This document shows positions 32,512 through 40,729 of a DNA stretch of 41,854 nt, piece after piece. The notes beneath the pieces were generated by a model. That model was given only the letters and a program-made list of their open reading frames with translations. It was not told the origin of the DNA and did no database searches. The stretch is from CAYSFE01 sp964430225. Its GTDB lineage: Bacteria; Patescibacteriota; Dojkabacteria; GCA-016699595; JBAXKR01. The DNA lies in assembly GCA_964430225.1 (NCBI GenBank), contig CAYSFE010000008.1:1-41854 (forward strand), written 5' to 3'. The position numbers and the translations under genes are program-made. The first letter of the stretch is position 1; every line of letters begins with the position of its first letter.

Positions 32512-33654
32512 TTACTTCACAACTTGAAGGAGATTCTTACTAAATTCAGCTTCAGAAAATCTATTAAGTATTTCACTTTGATCACTGTCACTTACTACAA
32601 TATTTTTACTTTCAAATTCTTTAATTGCTCCTATTACAGAATCTGCATTTCTGTTATCAAAATAAACTACATTTCTATCATTACTTATTTCATGTATTCC
32701 TCCACCTCTTAAGGTAATAATTGGAGTTTTAAGTGCTAAAGCTTCAGGAAAAATGATTCCAAAATCTTCCTTACTTCCATTTATTAAAGCCTTTGCTTTA
32801 GAAAGTATTTCATACTTCTTATTATCTGAAGTTAATACCTTATCGTTCTTAGAAACTGAAATATCTCTAGAGAATTTGATATTAGGATGTTTTGGAAGAG
32901 TATCTCTAATACTTCCATCACCTATTATCACTAACTTTTTATTTTCTTTAATACAAGCTTCTATTATGAATCTAATACCCTTGTATTCTTCTAATCTGCC
33001 TAGAAAAACATAGTAATCCTCTTTGGGAGATAGAGGTCCATTATCTACGAACTCTTTTATTCCTTTATCAATTGAAGGGTATATTACAATTGCTTCTTTA
33101 TCATATATCTTTTTAAAGTTTTCACTGTAGTGTTTAGAATTTGAAATGATCTGGTTTATTCTTTTCACATATTTCTGATCAGCCTTAGCAAACTCATTAT
33201 CTATGAAAGAAAAGCTATCTCTAATGTTTGATAAAAGATTCTTTGAGTTATTCTTAGCTTGTAACTTATCTTCCTTACTAATATCGTTATTTACTTTAAA
33301 CTCAAATGAAGGAATTTTATGAAAGAAAGAATATATCCGCTGTGAATCATTTACTTTAATCCAATTAGCAGGACCAGAAGTAGAACAAATTAATACATCA
33401 TACGAACTTAAATCAAATTCTTTAAACACATTAAATGAAAATTTTGATATTACTTCTTTAGTCACTTTATTTAGTGGAAGATTATTTAGCGAGCTGAAAT
33501 GACATTCTCTATTACTTAAATCTAGTGGGACTACAGATGGATAAAAACAGCTTGAATACAAAGGTGCATTGGGAAAGGTAGAAAGAATAGTCTTTAATAC
33601 CCTTTCAGCTCCTCCATATGTGTGTAAATAGTCATGTAATATTGCTATCTTCAT
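32512..33654 (-). CDS. Family 4 glycosyltransferase (GT-B fold)
   Basis: 380 residues. MKIAILHDYLHTYGGAERVL is the typical glycine-containing N-terminal motif of GT4 mannosyl-like transferases; the C-terminal half has YYVFLGRLEEYKG, KLVIIGDGS and the donor-binding EDFGIIFPEALALKTPIITL (E-x7-E motif). It would transfer a sugar from a nucleotide donor for surface glycan or glycolipid; the exact sugar is unknown. Its ATG overlaps the TGA of the preceding small membrane protein (ATGA), so it is translated with the division and cell-wall genes. Confidence 0.92.
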   Translation of the reverse strand: MKIAILHDYLHTYGGAERVLKTILSTFPNAPLYSSCFYPSVVPLDLSNRECHFSSLNNLPLNKVTKEVISKFSFNVFKEFDLSSYDVLICSTSGPANWIKVNDSQRIYSFFHKIPSFEFKVNNDISKEDKLQAKNNSKNLLSNIRDSFSFIDNEFAKADQKYVKRINQIISNSKHYSENFKKIYDKEAIVIYPSIDKGIKEFVDNGPLSPKEDYYVFLGRLEEYKGIRFIIEACIKENKKLVIIGDGSIRDTLPKHPNIKFSRDISVSKNDKVLTSDNKKYEILSKAKALINGSKEDFGIIFPEALALKTPIITLRGGGIHEISNDRNVVYFDNRNADSVIGAIKEFESKNIVVSDSDQSEILNRFSEAEFSKNLLQVVK

Positions 33655-33890
33655 AGAATTCCTCCAAAGAAAAGTGCATATCCTACTATGAATATTACTA
33701 CAATCATGACGATAAAGCCTAGAGCATATCTTTTAAAGTTCTTAGCACCTTCTTGATCAGAATAGTCTTTTCTTGTTTCTCTATTAAATAGTAGAGACAT
33801 AAAGGTAAGAAATAGTGAAAGACCTATTACTACAACAGCAACCTTTGCTATTGAAATGAGGGTAGGTAATAGTTCTTCTGGTATTTTCAT
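33651..33890 (-). CDS. Small two-helix membrane protein
   Basis: 79 residues with two membrane helices (about 10-31 and 53-75) and a charged loop between them (NRETRKDYSDQEGAKNFKRY). No family assigned; the layout resembles the small TrbC/pilin-like or PrgI-like two-helix proteins common in CPR, but nothing more specific can be claimed. It follows the PBP gene by 16 bp and overlaps the GT4 start as ATGA. Confidence 0.75.
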   Translation of the reverse strand: MKIPEELLPTLISIAKVAVVVIGLSLFLTFMSLLFNRETRKDYSDQEGAKNFKRYALGFIVMIVVIFIVGYALFFGGIL

Positions 33891-33906
33891 ACTTAATATT
33901 TAATAG

Positions 33907-35691
33907 TTATTTATTTTTCTCTACTCCAAGTAAATCTTTTAACTCAATAAATGTTTCTACCCAAAGAGGAAACACGTTACTTGCTGAAAAGTCTGCATCT
34001 TTAGGTTTATGCAACTTAATAAGCATAACAAATTTTGAGTCAGGTGATGCATCAAATCCTACATATGTAGTATTAACCTGATCCAAGTAATATCCTGGCC
34101 CATCTGATCTTGCAATCTGAGCAGTTCCTGATTTTCCTGCTATTGAATATTGCGCTAATAAACTTTTATATTTAGATGTGTCTCCATTTACTTTCACATT
34201 ATATGTAAATGCCTGCTTCAACATTTCTGATGTAATTACTGCACTATCTTCTTTTAAAGCTGTTTCTTCTAGTTTCTGAGTAACTGGTATTTTAGTTCCA
34301 TTATCTATTACTTCTTCTACGATTTGTGGTTTCATTCTTTTCCCTTTATTTGCTATTGTCGCAAATGCACTTATTGCTTGTATTGGAGTTACTGTAAAAC
34401 CTTGTCCATATGAGTATGTTGCCATATCAATATCATTCCACCCCGATAGCTTCTTTAGTGAACTTGTAGATTCTTCTGAAAGTCCTATCTCTGTAGTTTT
34501 ACCAATTCCAAACTTTCTAAAGTATGATTCCATCACTTCAAGTCCCATTGATTTTGCCACATAGTATGCTCCAATATTATCTGATGTTTGTAACATTTGT
34601 ATTACATTCTTAGGACCTCGAGATGGAACACTTTTAGCAGTACATATTCTCCATTTTTTACCGTTATCTCTTTCATCTGCAATTTCAATACACCCGTTAT
34701 GTGATTTAAAAAGAACAGTTTCAGGAGTAACTGTACCAGCATCTATAGCTGAAGCAGTAGTAACTGCTTTCATGATAGATCCCGCCTCATAAGGATCACT
34801 TACAAGTCTGTTATTCAGTATCCCTATTTCAGATTTGAAATATGTATTAGGATCAAAATCTGGATACATAGCCATTGCTAAAATCTTACCAGTTTTTGGA
34901 TCCATAACTATACCTGAGGTATATTCTGCTTCATAAGCGATACTTCCTTCTTTAAGTTTCTTTTCTAAGATGGACTGAACTCCACGATTAATTGTGAGTC
35001 TCACATCTCTACCATTTTTCTTTTCAAAAGTATCAAATTCTCCACCTAATATGATATTTCCCTTTCCATCTCTTTCAATAGTTGCTGATCCACTTTGAGG
35101 AGTCATTTCTCCAGCCCAATATCCTTCCACCCCGTTATATGGCCTATCATTTCCCTCAGTATCTTTTCCAACATAACCTAGGATATGTGAAGCAAATGTA
35201 TTATCTGGATAAACTCTTTTTTCAGAAGTCTCTACAATGAATCCTTCTAGTGATCTATTCTTTGAATTATCACGCTTTAATAGGAGTAATCTATTCTTCG
35301 TATCTAAATCAATTTTACTAGCAATTTTAAAGTAGTCAGATGGAGAAGTATCTATGTCTGAAAGTAATTTAATTCTATCAAGTCCAAGTACTTCAGATAC
35401 TTTTGTAGCAAACTCTTCATTTGTTTCTTTTCCTTGTTTAATAGCACCTCTTAACTCTACTCTGTATACAAAAACATCATATGCTGGGACTGAGTAAGCA
35501 AGTACAGCACCATCAGAAGAAAGTATTTTACCCCTTAGACCTTTGTCACTTTCTACTTTAGTACGTGAAGCAGCTAAAGCAGTGTAATATTTGTAGTCAA
35601 TTACTTGCCATCTGTAAAGAAAAACAAAAATGGCAAAGGTAACTAATACAAAAGAAATCCATGTTATTCTGATTTTTGAATTTTCTAGCAT
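33907..35691 (-). CDS. ftsI: Class B penicillin-binding protein (FtsI/PBP2 type transpeptidase)
   Basis: 594 residues: one N-terminal membrane helix (about 8-27), a PBP dimerisation domain (LRGKILSSDGAVLAYSVPAY, VYPDNTFASHILGYVG) and a transpeptidase domain. Its active-site Ser lies in EAGSIMKAVTTA (SxxK, near residue 300), the second motif is TSDN, and the third is AGKSGTAQI (KSGT). It cross-links septal peptidoglycan. It follows the FtsL-like gene by 1 bp, which favours FtsI over PBP2. Confidence 0.93.
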   Translation of the reverse strand: MLENSKIRITWISFVLVTFAIFVFLYRWQVIDYKYYTALAASRTKVESDKGLRGKILSSDGAVLAYSVPAYDVFVYRVELRGAIKQGKETNEEFATKVSEVLGLDRIKLLSDIDTSPSDYFKIASKIDLDTKNRLLLLKRDNSKNRSLEGFIVETSEKRVYPDNTFASHILGYVGKDTEGNDRPYNGVEGYWAGEMTPQSGSATIERDGKGNIILGGEFDTFEKKNGRDVRLTINRGVQSILEKKLKEGSIAYEAEYTSGIVMDPKTGKILAMAMYPDFDPNTYFKSEIGILNNRLVSDPYEAGSIMKAVTTASAIDAGTVTPETVLFKSHNGCIEIADERDNGKKWRICTAKSVPSRGPKNVIQMLQTSDNIGAYYVAKSMGLEVMESYFRKFGIGKTTEIGLSEESTSSLKKLSGWNDIDMATYSYGQGFTVTPIQAISAFATIANKGKRMKPQIVEEVIDNGTKIPVTQKLEETALKEDSAVITSEMLKQAFTYNVKVNGDTSKYKSLLAQYSIAGKSGTAQIARSDGPGYYLDQVNTTYVGFDASPDSKFVMLIKLHKPKDADFSASNVFPLWVETFIELKDLLGVEKNK

Positions 35692-35692
35692 T

Positions 35693-36037
35693 TTACTTAT
35701 TCAAACTAACACTTTCATCTACACTTAGAGACTTTATCTCAGATACTTGAACAAGTCCAAACTTTTCCCTGGCTATTCCTTCCACTCTTGCTAGACTTTG
35801 AGCATTGTTAATATCAGAAGCTAATTTTTCATTTTCTTGCTCTAAAGCTTTTTGAGTTCTAATCACAGTTGAGATCTTTTCTCCTTGAGTACCATACATA
35901 CTTAGAACAAAGAGTTGAAGAATCATAAAGATTACTAGAACAAAGAGAGATAATAATATGAATCTATTTTTAGTGAATAGTCCACTAAAATCTATTTTGT
36001 TTGTATTTTTCTTTTTTAGTTTGTTTAGTCTGTTCAT
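35693..36037 (-). CDS. FtsL/DivIC-like septum protein
   Basis: 114 residues with a basic cytosolic N-terminus (KLKKKNTNK), one membrane helix (about 28-50) and an extracytoplasmic coiled-coil (VIRTQKALEQENEKLASDIN) ending in ARVEGIAREKFGLVQ, the typical tail of DivIC/FtsL proteins. Its place between rsmH and ftsI is the normal ftsL position in the dcw cluster. It overlaps rsmH as ATGA. Confidence 0.85.
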   Translation of the reverse strand: MNRLNKLKKKNTNKIDFSGLFTKNRFILLSLFVLVIFMILQLFVLSMYGTQGEKISTVIRTQKALEQENEKLASDINNAQSLARVEGIAREKFGLVQVSEIKSLSVDESVSLNK

Positions 36038-36969
36038 TTTGTAAATCCTCTTAATTTTGCACTTCTACTTCTAGGATTTCTTATTACTTCTGCTTCGCTT
36101 GGTGTTAAGAAATCACTAAATATATTTTTTAAATTATTTGATCTAATAAAATCTTTAACTATTCTGTCTTCTCCTGAATGAAAACTTACTACCATTACTC
36201 TTGTTTTCTCATTCATTACTTTTAAACTCTCTGTTAATAGTCCTCTCAATGCATCAAACTCGTAATTTACTGCTATTCTTAAAGCCTGGTAAATTCTTTG
36301 CTTTAAGTCTATATACTTATCTTTGCTGTACTTAAGCTTGTAAAGTACATTGTTTAAATCTCTTACACTTTCAAAAGGCTTCACTTTCCTTTGGTCATTT
36401 ACAAATCTTGCTAGTTTGTTTGCAAACTTTTCATCTGCATACTCACTAAAAATCTTTGTTAGTTCACTTACTCCTAGAGCATTTAAGAAATCTTTTGCTT
36501 TTATGCTTAGATTTAAACTCATTCTCATATCGAGTTCTTCATCATCTTTCATAAAGCTAAAACCTCTTTTTCTCTCTAGTTGGTCTGTAGAAAAACCTAG
36601 GTCAGCTATGACCGTTACTAAAGAAATGTCTTTAGCTAAGCTCTCTAAAATACTTATTAAATTGTTAAAGTTAGAATTAACTAGAAATACTGTTGTATTC
36701 CTTCCAGAGTCAGTGGAAGAACATACCTTACAACTAAATCCATTTACTGTTATCTCACTATCTTTGAAGTCTAGTCCTAGATCTTTTCGAACTAGTTCTA
36801 TCGCTTCTATATCTTGGTCTATCCCGATTACAACGGAATCAGATACTTTCTCGAGTAATCTCTTAAAATATCCTCCTCCTCCCAGTGTTGCATCGACATA
36901 TACCCCTTTAACAGTAAAATCCAAATTTCTAATTACTTCATCTACCATTACTGGTATATGAGTTGTCAT
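36034..36969 (-). CDS. rsmH: 16S rRNA (cytosine1402-N4)-methyltransferase
   Basis: 311 residues. HIPVMVDEVIRNL, YVDATLGGGGYFKRLL (SAM motif I), VIADLGFSTDQLERKRGFSF and RIYQALRIAVNYEFDALRG and VVSFHSGEDRIVKDF are the RsmH signature segments, and the end NPRSRSAKLRGFTK is characteristic. It methylates C1402 in 16S rRNA. Compared with the family, an inserted segment around residues 65-100 (CSSTDSGRNTTVFLVN) is unusual. Its ATG shares a base with the mraZ stop (TAATG). Confidence 0.95.
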   Translation of the reverse strand: MTTHIPVMVDEVIRNLDFTVKGVYVDATLGGGGYFKRLLEKVSDSVVIGIDQDIEAIELVRKDLGLDFKDSEITVNGFSCKVCSSTDSGRNTTVFLVNSNFNNLISILESLAKDISLVTVIADLGFSTDQLERKRGFSFMKDDEELDMRMSLNLSIKAKDFLNALGVSELTKIFSEYADEKFANKLARFVNDQRKVKPFESVRDLNNVLYKLKYSKDKYIDLKQRIYQALRIAVNYEFDALRGLLTESLKVMNEKTRVMVVSFHSGEDRIVKDFIRSNNLKNIFSDFLTPSEAEVIRNPRSRSAKLRGFTK

Positions 36970-37409
36970 TATTTATCCCTATTAAGTAATTCGGACAGTT
37001 TGTCACTTATCTCGCTACTTTTACTATTAATACTCTCTTCTTTCTTATCCCAAATACTTTTATCCCAGAGTTCTATCCAATCTACTAACCCTATGAATAC
37101 GCACTCATTTCCCAAGGAGGCATATTTTTTAAGATCAGGTGGTATTACAAATCTTCCCTGTTTATCTAGTTCAATTTCTTGTGCAGAACCTATTAAGAAT
37201 CTTTTTGTATCTCGTAAACCTGAATTTACAAAAGGTACATCTTTAATAGAGTTCATGAGTCCACTAAATTTAGATTTATCTACTATGATTAAACAGTTCT
37301 CATATCCTTTAGTGACTATGAGAGAAGAACCAAGTTCATTTTTAAACTTGATTGGAAAAGCTACTCTGTTCTTATCCCCTATATTGTTTTTAAAAGAGCC
37401 AATTAGCAT
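36969..37409 (-). CDS. mraZ: Transcriptional regulator MraZ
   Basis: From the ATG at 37409 (MLIGSFKNNIGDKNRVAFPI) the product is 146 residues with two SpoVT/AbrB-like repeats: the first ends in LIVTKGYENCLIIV, the second has IELDKQGRFVIPPDLKKYA and ECVFIGLVDWIELWD. MraZ forms a ring and binds direct repeats before its own gene, controlling the division cluster. A GTG at 37430 would lie inside the operator and is less likely. Three matching repeats are visible 3 bp upstream. Confidence 0.94.
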   Translation of the reverse strand: MLIGSFKNNIGDKNRVAFPIKFKNELGSSLIVTKGYENCLIIVDKSKFSGLMNSIKDVPFVNSGLRDTKRFLIGSAQEIELDKQGRFVIPPDLKKYASLGNECVFIGLVDWIELWDKSIWDKKEESINSKSSEISDKLSELLNRDK

Positions 37410-37412
37410 TGT

Positions 37413-37442
37413 TTCACCACTTATCACCACTTATTGACACTT
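37413..37442 (-). promoter_or_regulatory. MraZ operator: three 10-bp direct repeats
   Basis: Reading the minus strand: AAGTGTCAAT, AAGTGGTGAT, AAGTGGTGAA, head to tail with a period of exactly 10 bp. They cover the region from just after the -10 box to 3 bp before the start codon, so bound MraZ would cover both the transcription start and the ribosome site. The motif resembles the AAAGTG-type MraZ boxes reported for mycoplasmas. Confidence 0.85.
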
Positions 37443-37471
37443 ATATTACTCAATCAACAAAAAGAGGTCAA
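37443..37471 (-). promoter_or_regulatory. Promoter of the mraZ-rsmH-ftsL-ftsI unit
   Basis: On the minus strand: TTGACC (37466-37471), exactly 17 bp, TAATAT (37443-37448). The predicted start lies near 37436, inside the operator, giving a leader of about 27 nt. Confidence 0.8.
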
Positions 37472-37485
37472 AGAAAAAGGTACGA

Positions 37486-37510
37486 AAGGAGGGCGAATAA
37501 AGCCCTCCTT
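37486..37510 (-). terminator. Terminator hairpin between the 105-aa gene and mraZ
   Basis: AAGGAGGGC and GCCCTCCTT form a perfect 9-bp stem with a 7-nt loop. It lies 68 bp after the stop of the upstream minus-strand gene and just before the mraZ promoter; the T-tract behind it is short and interrupted (TTTCGTACCTTTTT). Confidence 0.65.
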
Positions 37511-37578
37511 GTATATATTTAACAGAAATTGATTTATTTAATTACCCCAAGTATAAGAAAGGATTAATTTTTTTAGAA

Positions 37579-37896
37579 TTATCTTGGTCTTCTAGCTCCT
37601 TGTTCTAATTCTCTTCTTGCTTGTTGATCTCTTCGCAATCCTTCTCTATGTGCATCTTTCTTCGCTTGTTCTTCTGTATATTGGTCATCATTTCCGCCAC
37701 TAGAACCACATCCTTTATTTGTCGACATTTGAGCAAACTCTTGTGTAGTCGGGAATTGTTTATATCTATCTGGAGCCTCTGTTAAAAGATACCCTAAATG
37801 ACTAATTAAATCACGTAGTCCTGATATTGGACCAGTTCCTTTATGCTCCCTAGAGAATGAACCTACATTCTCACTATTTCTTAAATTCATTTCCAT
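37579..37896 (-). CDS. Hypothetical hydrophilic protein (105 aa)
   Basis: No family recognised and no membrane segment. A possibly helical middle (GLRDLISHLGYLLTEAPDRY) is followed by a Gly/Ser-rich stretch (GCGSSGGND) and a strongly charged helix rich in Arg, Glu and Gln (KKDAHREGLRRDQQARRELE), ending ARRPR. The Arg/Gly content is above that of the neighbouring Lys-rich proteins. It is followed by a strong hairpin, which supports a separate transcript. Confidence 0.6.
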   Translation of the reverse strand: MEMNLRNSENVGSFSREHKGTGPISGLRDLISHLGYLLTEAPDRYKQFPTTQEFAQMSTNKGCGSSGGNDDQYTEEQAKKDAHREGLRRDQQARRELEQGARRPR

Positions 37897-37955
37897 AGAA
37901 ATGTAATAAAAATTATGGATATATTATAGTACTATAAGTCCTATTATTCAATGGT

Positions 37956-38450
37956 TTAACAAATATTCTCTATATGAGGTTTTACTACACTTTCCCAATC
38001 CTTAGGATTCATAATAATGGATATTCCCTTATCTCCTGCATTAAATGCAATCTTTTCATTTTCTAAGAGATTTGGATCTACATACACAGGGATTTTAAAC
38101 AGATTACCAAATGGGGGTACTCCACCAGGAAGTACCCCATCTGTTATCTTTATCACTTCTTCTTCTGTAGCAAACCTTAATTCAGAAATATTTAATACTT
38201 TCTTAACAAGTGAACTATCAAATCTTTTATTACCAGGGACTACTAGCATTACAAACTCCTTAGAAGGATATATCTTTACTATTAAAGCTTTTGCTCCTTG
38301 AGATAGAGATATACCAGGTCTTGTCTTTACTGCTTCTTCTGATGTTCTTACAGGTTCATGCCTATACTCTAAGTACTCTATACTATTATTCTTTAATAGT
38401 TCTATTAACTTGTTATATGTATTAAGACTTAAGCTACCTTGGTTATTCAT
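37956..38450 (-). CDS. ybaK: YbaK/ProX-type aminoacyl-tRNA deacylase
   Basis: From the ATG at 38450 (MNNQGSLS) the product is 164 residues; the start overlaps the aspS stop by 8 bp, suggesting coupled translation. An ATG at 38483 exists but lies well inside aspS. Motifs of the YbaK/INS domain are EEAVKTRPGISLSQGAKALI with the conserved Lys in GAKALIVK, and GVLPGGVPPFGNLF. The family removes wrongly attached amino acids from tRNA, such as Cys or Ala from tRNA-Pro. Its place after aspS makes it part of the T-box controlled operon. Confidence 0.9.
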   Translation of the reverse strand: MNNQGSLSLNTYNKLIELLKNNSIEYLEYRHEPVRTSEEAVKTRPGISLSQGAKALIVKIYPSKEFVMLVVPGNKRFDSSLVKKVLNISELRFATEEEVIKITDGVLPGGVPPFGNLFKIPVYVDPNLLENEKIAFNAGDKGISIIMNPKDWESVVKPHIENIC

Positions 38451-39783
38451 AGTTCTCGTTTTCTTTTCCTTTTCTTCTTGCACCAGCTACTCTGTTTAGA
38501 TCTGATGGGAAAAGAGTTGCCTCTCTAATATTGTTAAATCCAAATATTTGTTTTGTCATTCTCTCAAGTCCGAAACTAAATCCTGCTTCTGATGGCATTC
38601 CATATTGGAAAGCTTGAAGATAGTGTTTAGCATCATCTCCTGATAATCCTTGTTTCTTCATATTCTCAACAAGTTTTTCATATATATGGATTCTATGAGT
38701 ACCTGACAACCATTCAAGTCCTCTACATTCAAGATCATAACTAAGAGACTCATCTGGATCATCTGGGTTATTCCAAGTATAGAAGTTCTTATCTTTTTTA
38801 AAGTTAAGTAACCATAGGAAGTCAGTACCAAACTTTTCAAATATATATTTAGCAATTTCTTTTTCATCTTCTGGATCCATATCTAATTCTTCTCTCTTAG
38901 CACTCTTACCAGTTCTCTCTTCTATAATCTTATGTGCTTCCTTTATCTTTAGTTTTGGAAATCTTCCCTCTGGTAACTTAGGCAAAGTTACTTTCCAAAG
39001 ATCCAATTCTTTTTTAAAGTTCTTTTCAAGGTATCCAAAGATATCTCTTGTTACTTGTTCAATAACTACTAAGACTTCATCATAGTCATCTATGAATCCC
39101 ATTTCTCCATCTAATTGAGTTATTTCCATTAAGTGCCTTATGGTGTTATGTTTCTCAGCTCTAAAAACAGTACCTATTGTAAATACTCGTTCAAATATTC
39201 CAGTCATTATCTGTTTATAGAATTGAGGAGATTGAGCTAAGTATGCTTTTCCTTCAAAGTACTTTACTTCAAAAACAGATGCTCCTGATTCTGATGCTGA
39301 ACCAAGAAGTATAGGGTTTCTAAACTCAGTAAATCCTTGATTTCTCATAGACTCAGCGAAAGCTTGTAAAATTCCAGCTTGTACCTTAAATACTGCTTGC
39401 ATTTTAGGATGTCTTAGAACTACTGATCTGTAGTCAAGCATAGTATCTAGCTCTGCATGAACATCATCTTTAGAAATATCTATTGGAGATGGATATGTTA
39501 CAGGTACTAATACCTTTAATTTACCATCCTGTATTTCAAATCCAAATTTTGATTTAGGTGCTTCTACTAATTTACCAGTAACTTCTACAATAGTTCCTGT
39601 GTATAGATTGTCTAGCTTATCCATCTCAACTTTTTCAGTTAATACTACTTGGGTAAGTCCACCTCCATCTCTAATAACTAGAAAAGCGATATTTCCAAGC
39701 TTTCTAAAGTTATGTAACCATCCCTTCATTAATACTTCTTCTCCAACATGCTCCTTTAGTTCATTTGCTACTATTCTTTTCAT
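38443..39783 (-). CDS. aspS: Aspartyl-tRNA synthetase, archaeal/eukaryotic type
   Basis: 446 residues, class IIb. An OB-fold anticodon domain (VLMKGWLHNFRKLGNIAFLV) is followed by a catalytic domain with YRSVVLRHPKMQAVFK, AYLAQSPQFYKQIM, FRAEKHNTIRHL (motif 2) and GFSFGLERM (motif 3). The lack of the large bacterial GAD insertion and the close match to archaeal AspRS identify the type. A His (residue 24) stands in the anticodon domain where the Thermococcus enzyme has a Trp tied to strict Asp specificity, while a Lys in PKSKFGFEI is kept, so discrimination against tRNA-Asn is unclear. It overlaps the peptidase gene by ATGA. Confidence 0.92.
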   Translation of the reverse strand: MKRIVANELKEHVGEEVLMKGWLHNFRKLGNIAFLVIRDGGGLTQVVLTEKVEMDKLDNLYTGTIVEVTGKLVEAPKSKFGFEIQDGKLKVLVPVTYPSPIDISKDDVHAELDTMLDYRSVVLRHPKMQAVFKVQAGILQAFAESMRNQGFTEFRNPILLGSASESGASVFEVKYFEGKAYLAQSPQFYKQIMTGIFERVFTIGTVFRAEKHNTIRHLMEITQLDGEMGFIDDYDEVLVVIEQVTRDIFGYLEKNFKKELDLWKVTLPKLPEGRFPKLKIKEAHKIIEERTGKSAKREELDMDPEDEKEIAKYIFEKFGTDFLWLLNFKKDKNFYTWNNPDDPDESLSYDLECRGLEWLSGTHRIHIYEKLVENMKKQGLSGDDAKHYLQAFQYGMPSEAGFSFGLERMTKQIFGFNNIREATLFPSDLNRVAGARRKGKENENYE

Positions 39784-40487
39784 TTTAATTTATTAATATT
39801 TAAATATTCATCTCTAACTTCTAATTTAGTTTCATTATCACCCCTTAAGATATATGCATCTCCACCTGTAGATAATATCTTATATTGATCATCAACTACT
39901 TCTATTGCAGAGTTATTATCTAGAAGTATCCATTTGTCACTTTTATCTCTAGATTCATCTAGGTGTTTCATTCCTACAACATCTTCATCTCTATGAACAC
40001 CTAAATTAATATCCACTAAATTTAATCCTTTGTAAAACTTATACCCAACTCCTCCACCTTCAACTTCAAAGTCAATATATATATTATTACACCAACATAC
40101 AGCTCCTGCTGATAGTCCACTCATTACTATTCCCTTTTCATATGCTTCTTTAAGAACTTTATCTACTCCATATTCTTTCCACTTCTTAAACATCTTTTCT
40201 ACATCTCCTCCACCAACATATATTATGTCAGATTCTAGTATTCTAGCTCTAACTTCTTCTTTACTTGGTTTTTTAACCCAAAGTCTTAGTGTAGTAGCAT
40301 CTGCTCCTAGTTCTTCAATGTATACTCTCTCAAATGATTCTATGTATTCTTCAGCATCCATTGAAGCTGTAGGTAAGAAAAGTACCCTAGGTATGTCTAC
40401 TCCTGATAGCTCAAGTATCTTACTATCTATAGCTAGTGTTTCTAGGTTTCTAACTTCTCCTCCTCCTATTGCAACTATTTTTCCCAT
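39780..40487 (-). CDS. Peptidase S51 (dipeptidase E / cyanophycinase-like)
   Basis: From the ATG at 40487 (MGKIVAIGGGEVRN) 235 residues; the upstream ATG at 40526 lies within the terminator region. PRVLFLPTASMDAEEYIESF, DIIYVGGGDVEKMFKKW and the nucleophile motif GLSAGAVCWC identify the S51 class I glutamine-amidotransferase-like fold, and LGVHRDED supplies the catalytic His. The best-known members cleave Asp-X dipeptides or cyanophycin dipeptides, releasing aspartate. It is the first gene after a T-box leader and overlaps aspS by ATGA, which supports a role in aspartate supply. Confidence 0.9.
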   Translation of the reverse strand: MGKIVAIGGGEVRNLETLAIDSKILELSGVDIPRVLFLPTASMDAEEYIESFERVYIEELGADATTLRLWVKKPSKEEVRARILESDIIYVGGGDVEKMFKKWKEYGVDKVLKEAYEKGIVMSGLSAGAVCWCNNIYIDFEVEGGGVGYKFYKGLNLVDINLGVHRDEDVVGMKHLDESRDKSDKWILLDNNSAIEVVDDQYKILSTGGDAYILRGDNETKLEVRDEYLNINKLK

Positions 40488-40513
40488 AATTGTAAAAGTA
40501 AAAAATACAAAAT

Positions 40514-40546
40514 AAAACACCCTCACATATGTTCTATGTAAGGGTG
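40514..40546 (-). terminator. T-box regulated terminator
   Basis: On the minus strand CACCCTTACATA and TATGTGAGGGTG form a 12-bp stem (one G-T pair) with loop GAACA, followed by TTTTATTTT. Its 5' strand is also used by the antiterminator. Confidence 0.9.
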
Positions 40547-40688
40547 CTATAAATGCACGGTACCACCTTATATTTATCTTTACTTACTTTCAAAGTATCT
40601 GGTTTTTAACGGACCTACCGTAGAGTTCTACTAGGTTTACACTTTTCTTCTCTAAACTCCCCTGTGTCTAACAGGATCAAAGTTTTAT
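40514..40688 (-). ncRNA. T-box riboswitch leader
   Basis: The leader RNA contains the T-box core AAGGTGGTACCGTG (40569-40556). It folds as the canonical antiterminator: AAGG pairs with CCTT, a 7-nt bulge TGGTACC, then GTGC pairs with GCAC. The competing terminator shares the CACCCTT strand. Upstream are small hairpins at 40675-40661 (loop TAGAC), about 40655-40633, and 40636-40613, in place of a long classical Stem I. A GAC (Asp) triplet sits in the first loop (40668-40666) and is a candidate specifier. The bulge base N is T, which would pair best with a tRNA ending ACCA, an unresolved point for tRNA-Asp. It should sense uncharged tRNA and control the S51-aspS-ybaK operon. Confidence 0.85.
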
Positions 40689-40694
40689 GTTAGT

Positions 40695-40723
40695 ATTATA
40701 TTAGATATTACTTCTTCAATCAA
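40695..40723 (-). promoter_or_regulatory. Promoter of the T-box operon
   Basis: On the minus strand: TTGATT (40718-40723), 17 bp, TATAAT (40695-40700); start predicted near 40688. A further TTGACA at 40732-40737 is too far from this -10 to pair with it. Confidence 0.75.
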
Positions 40724-40729
40724 ATTTTT

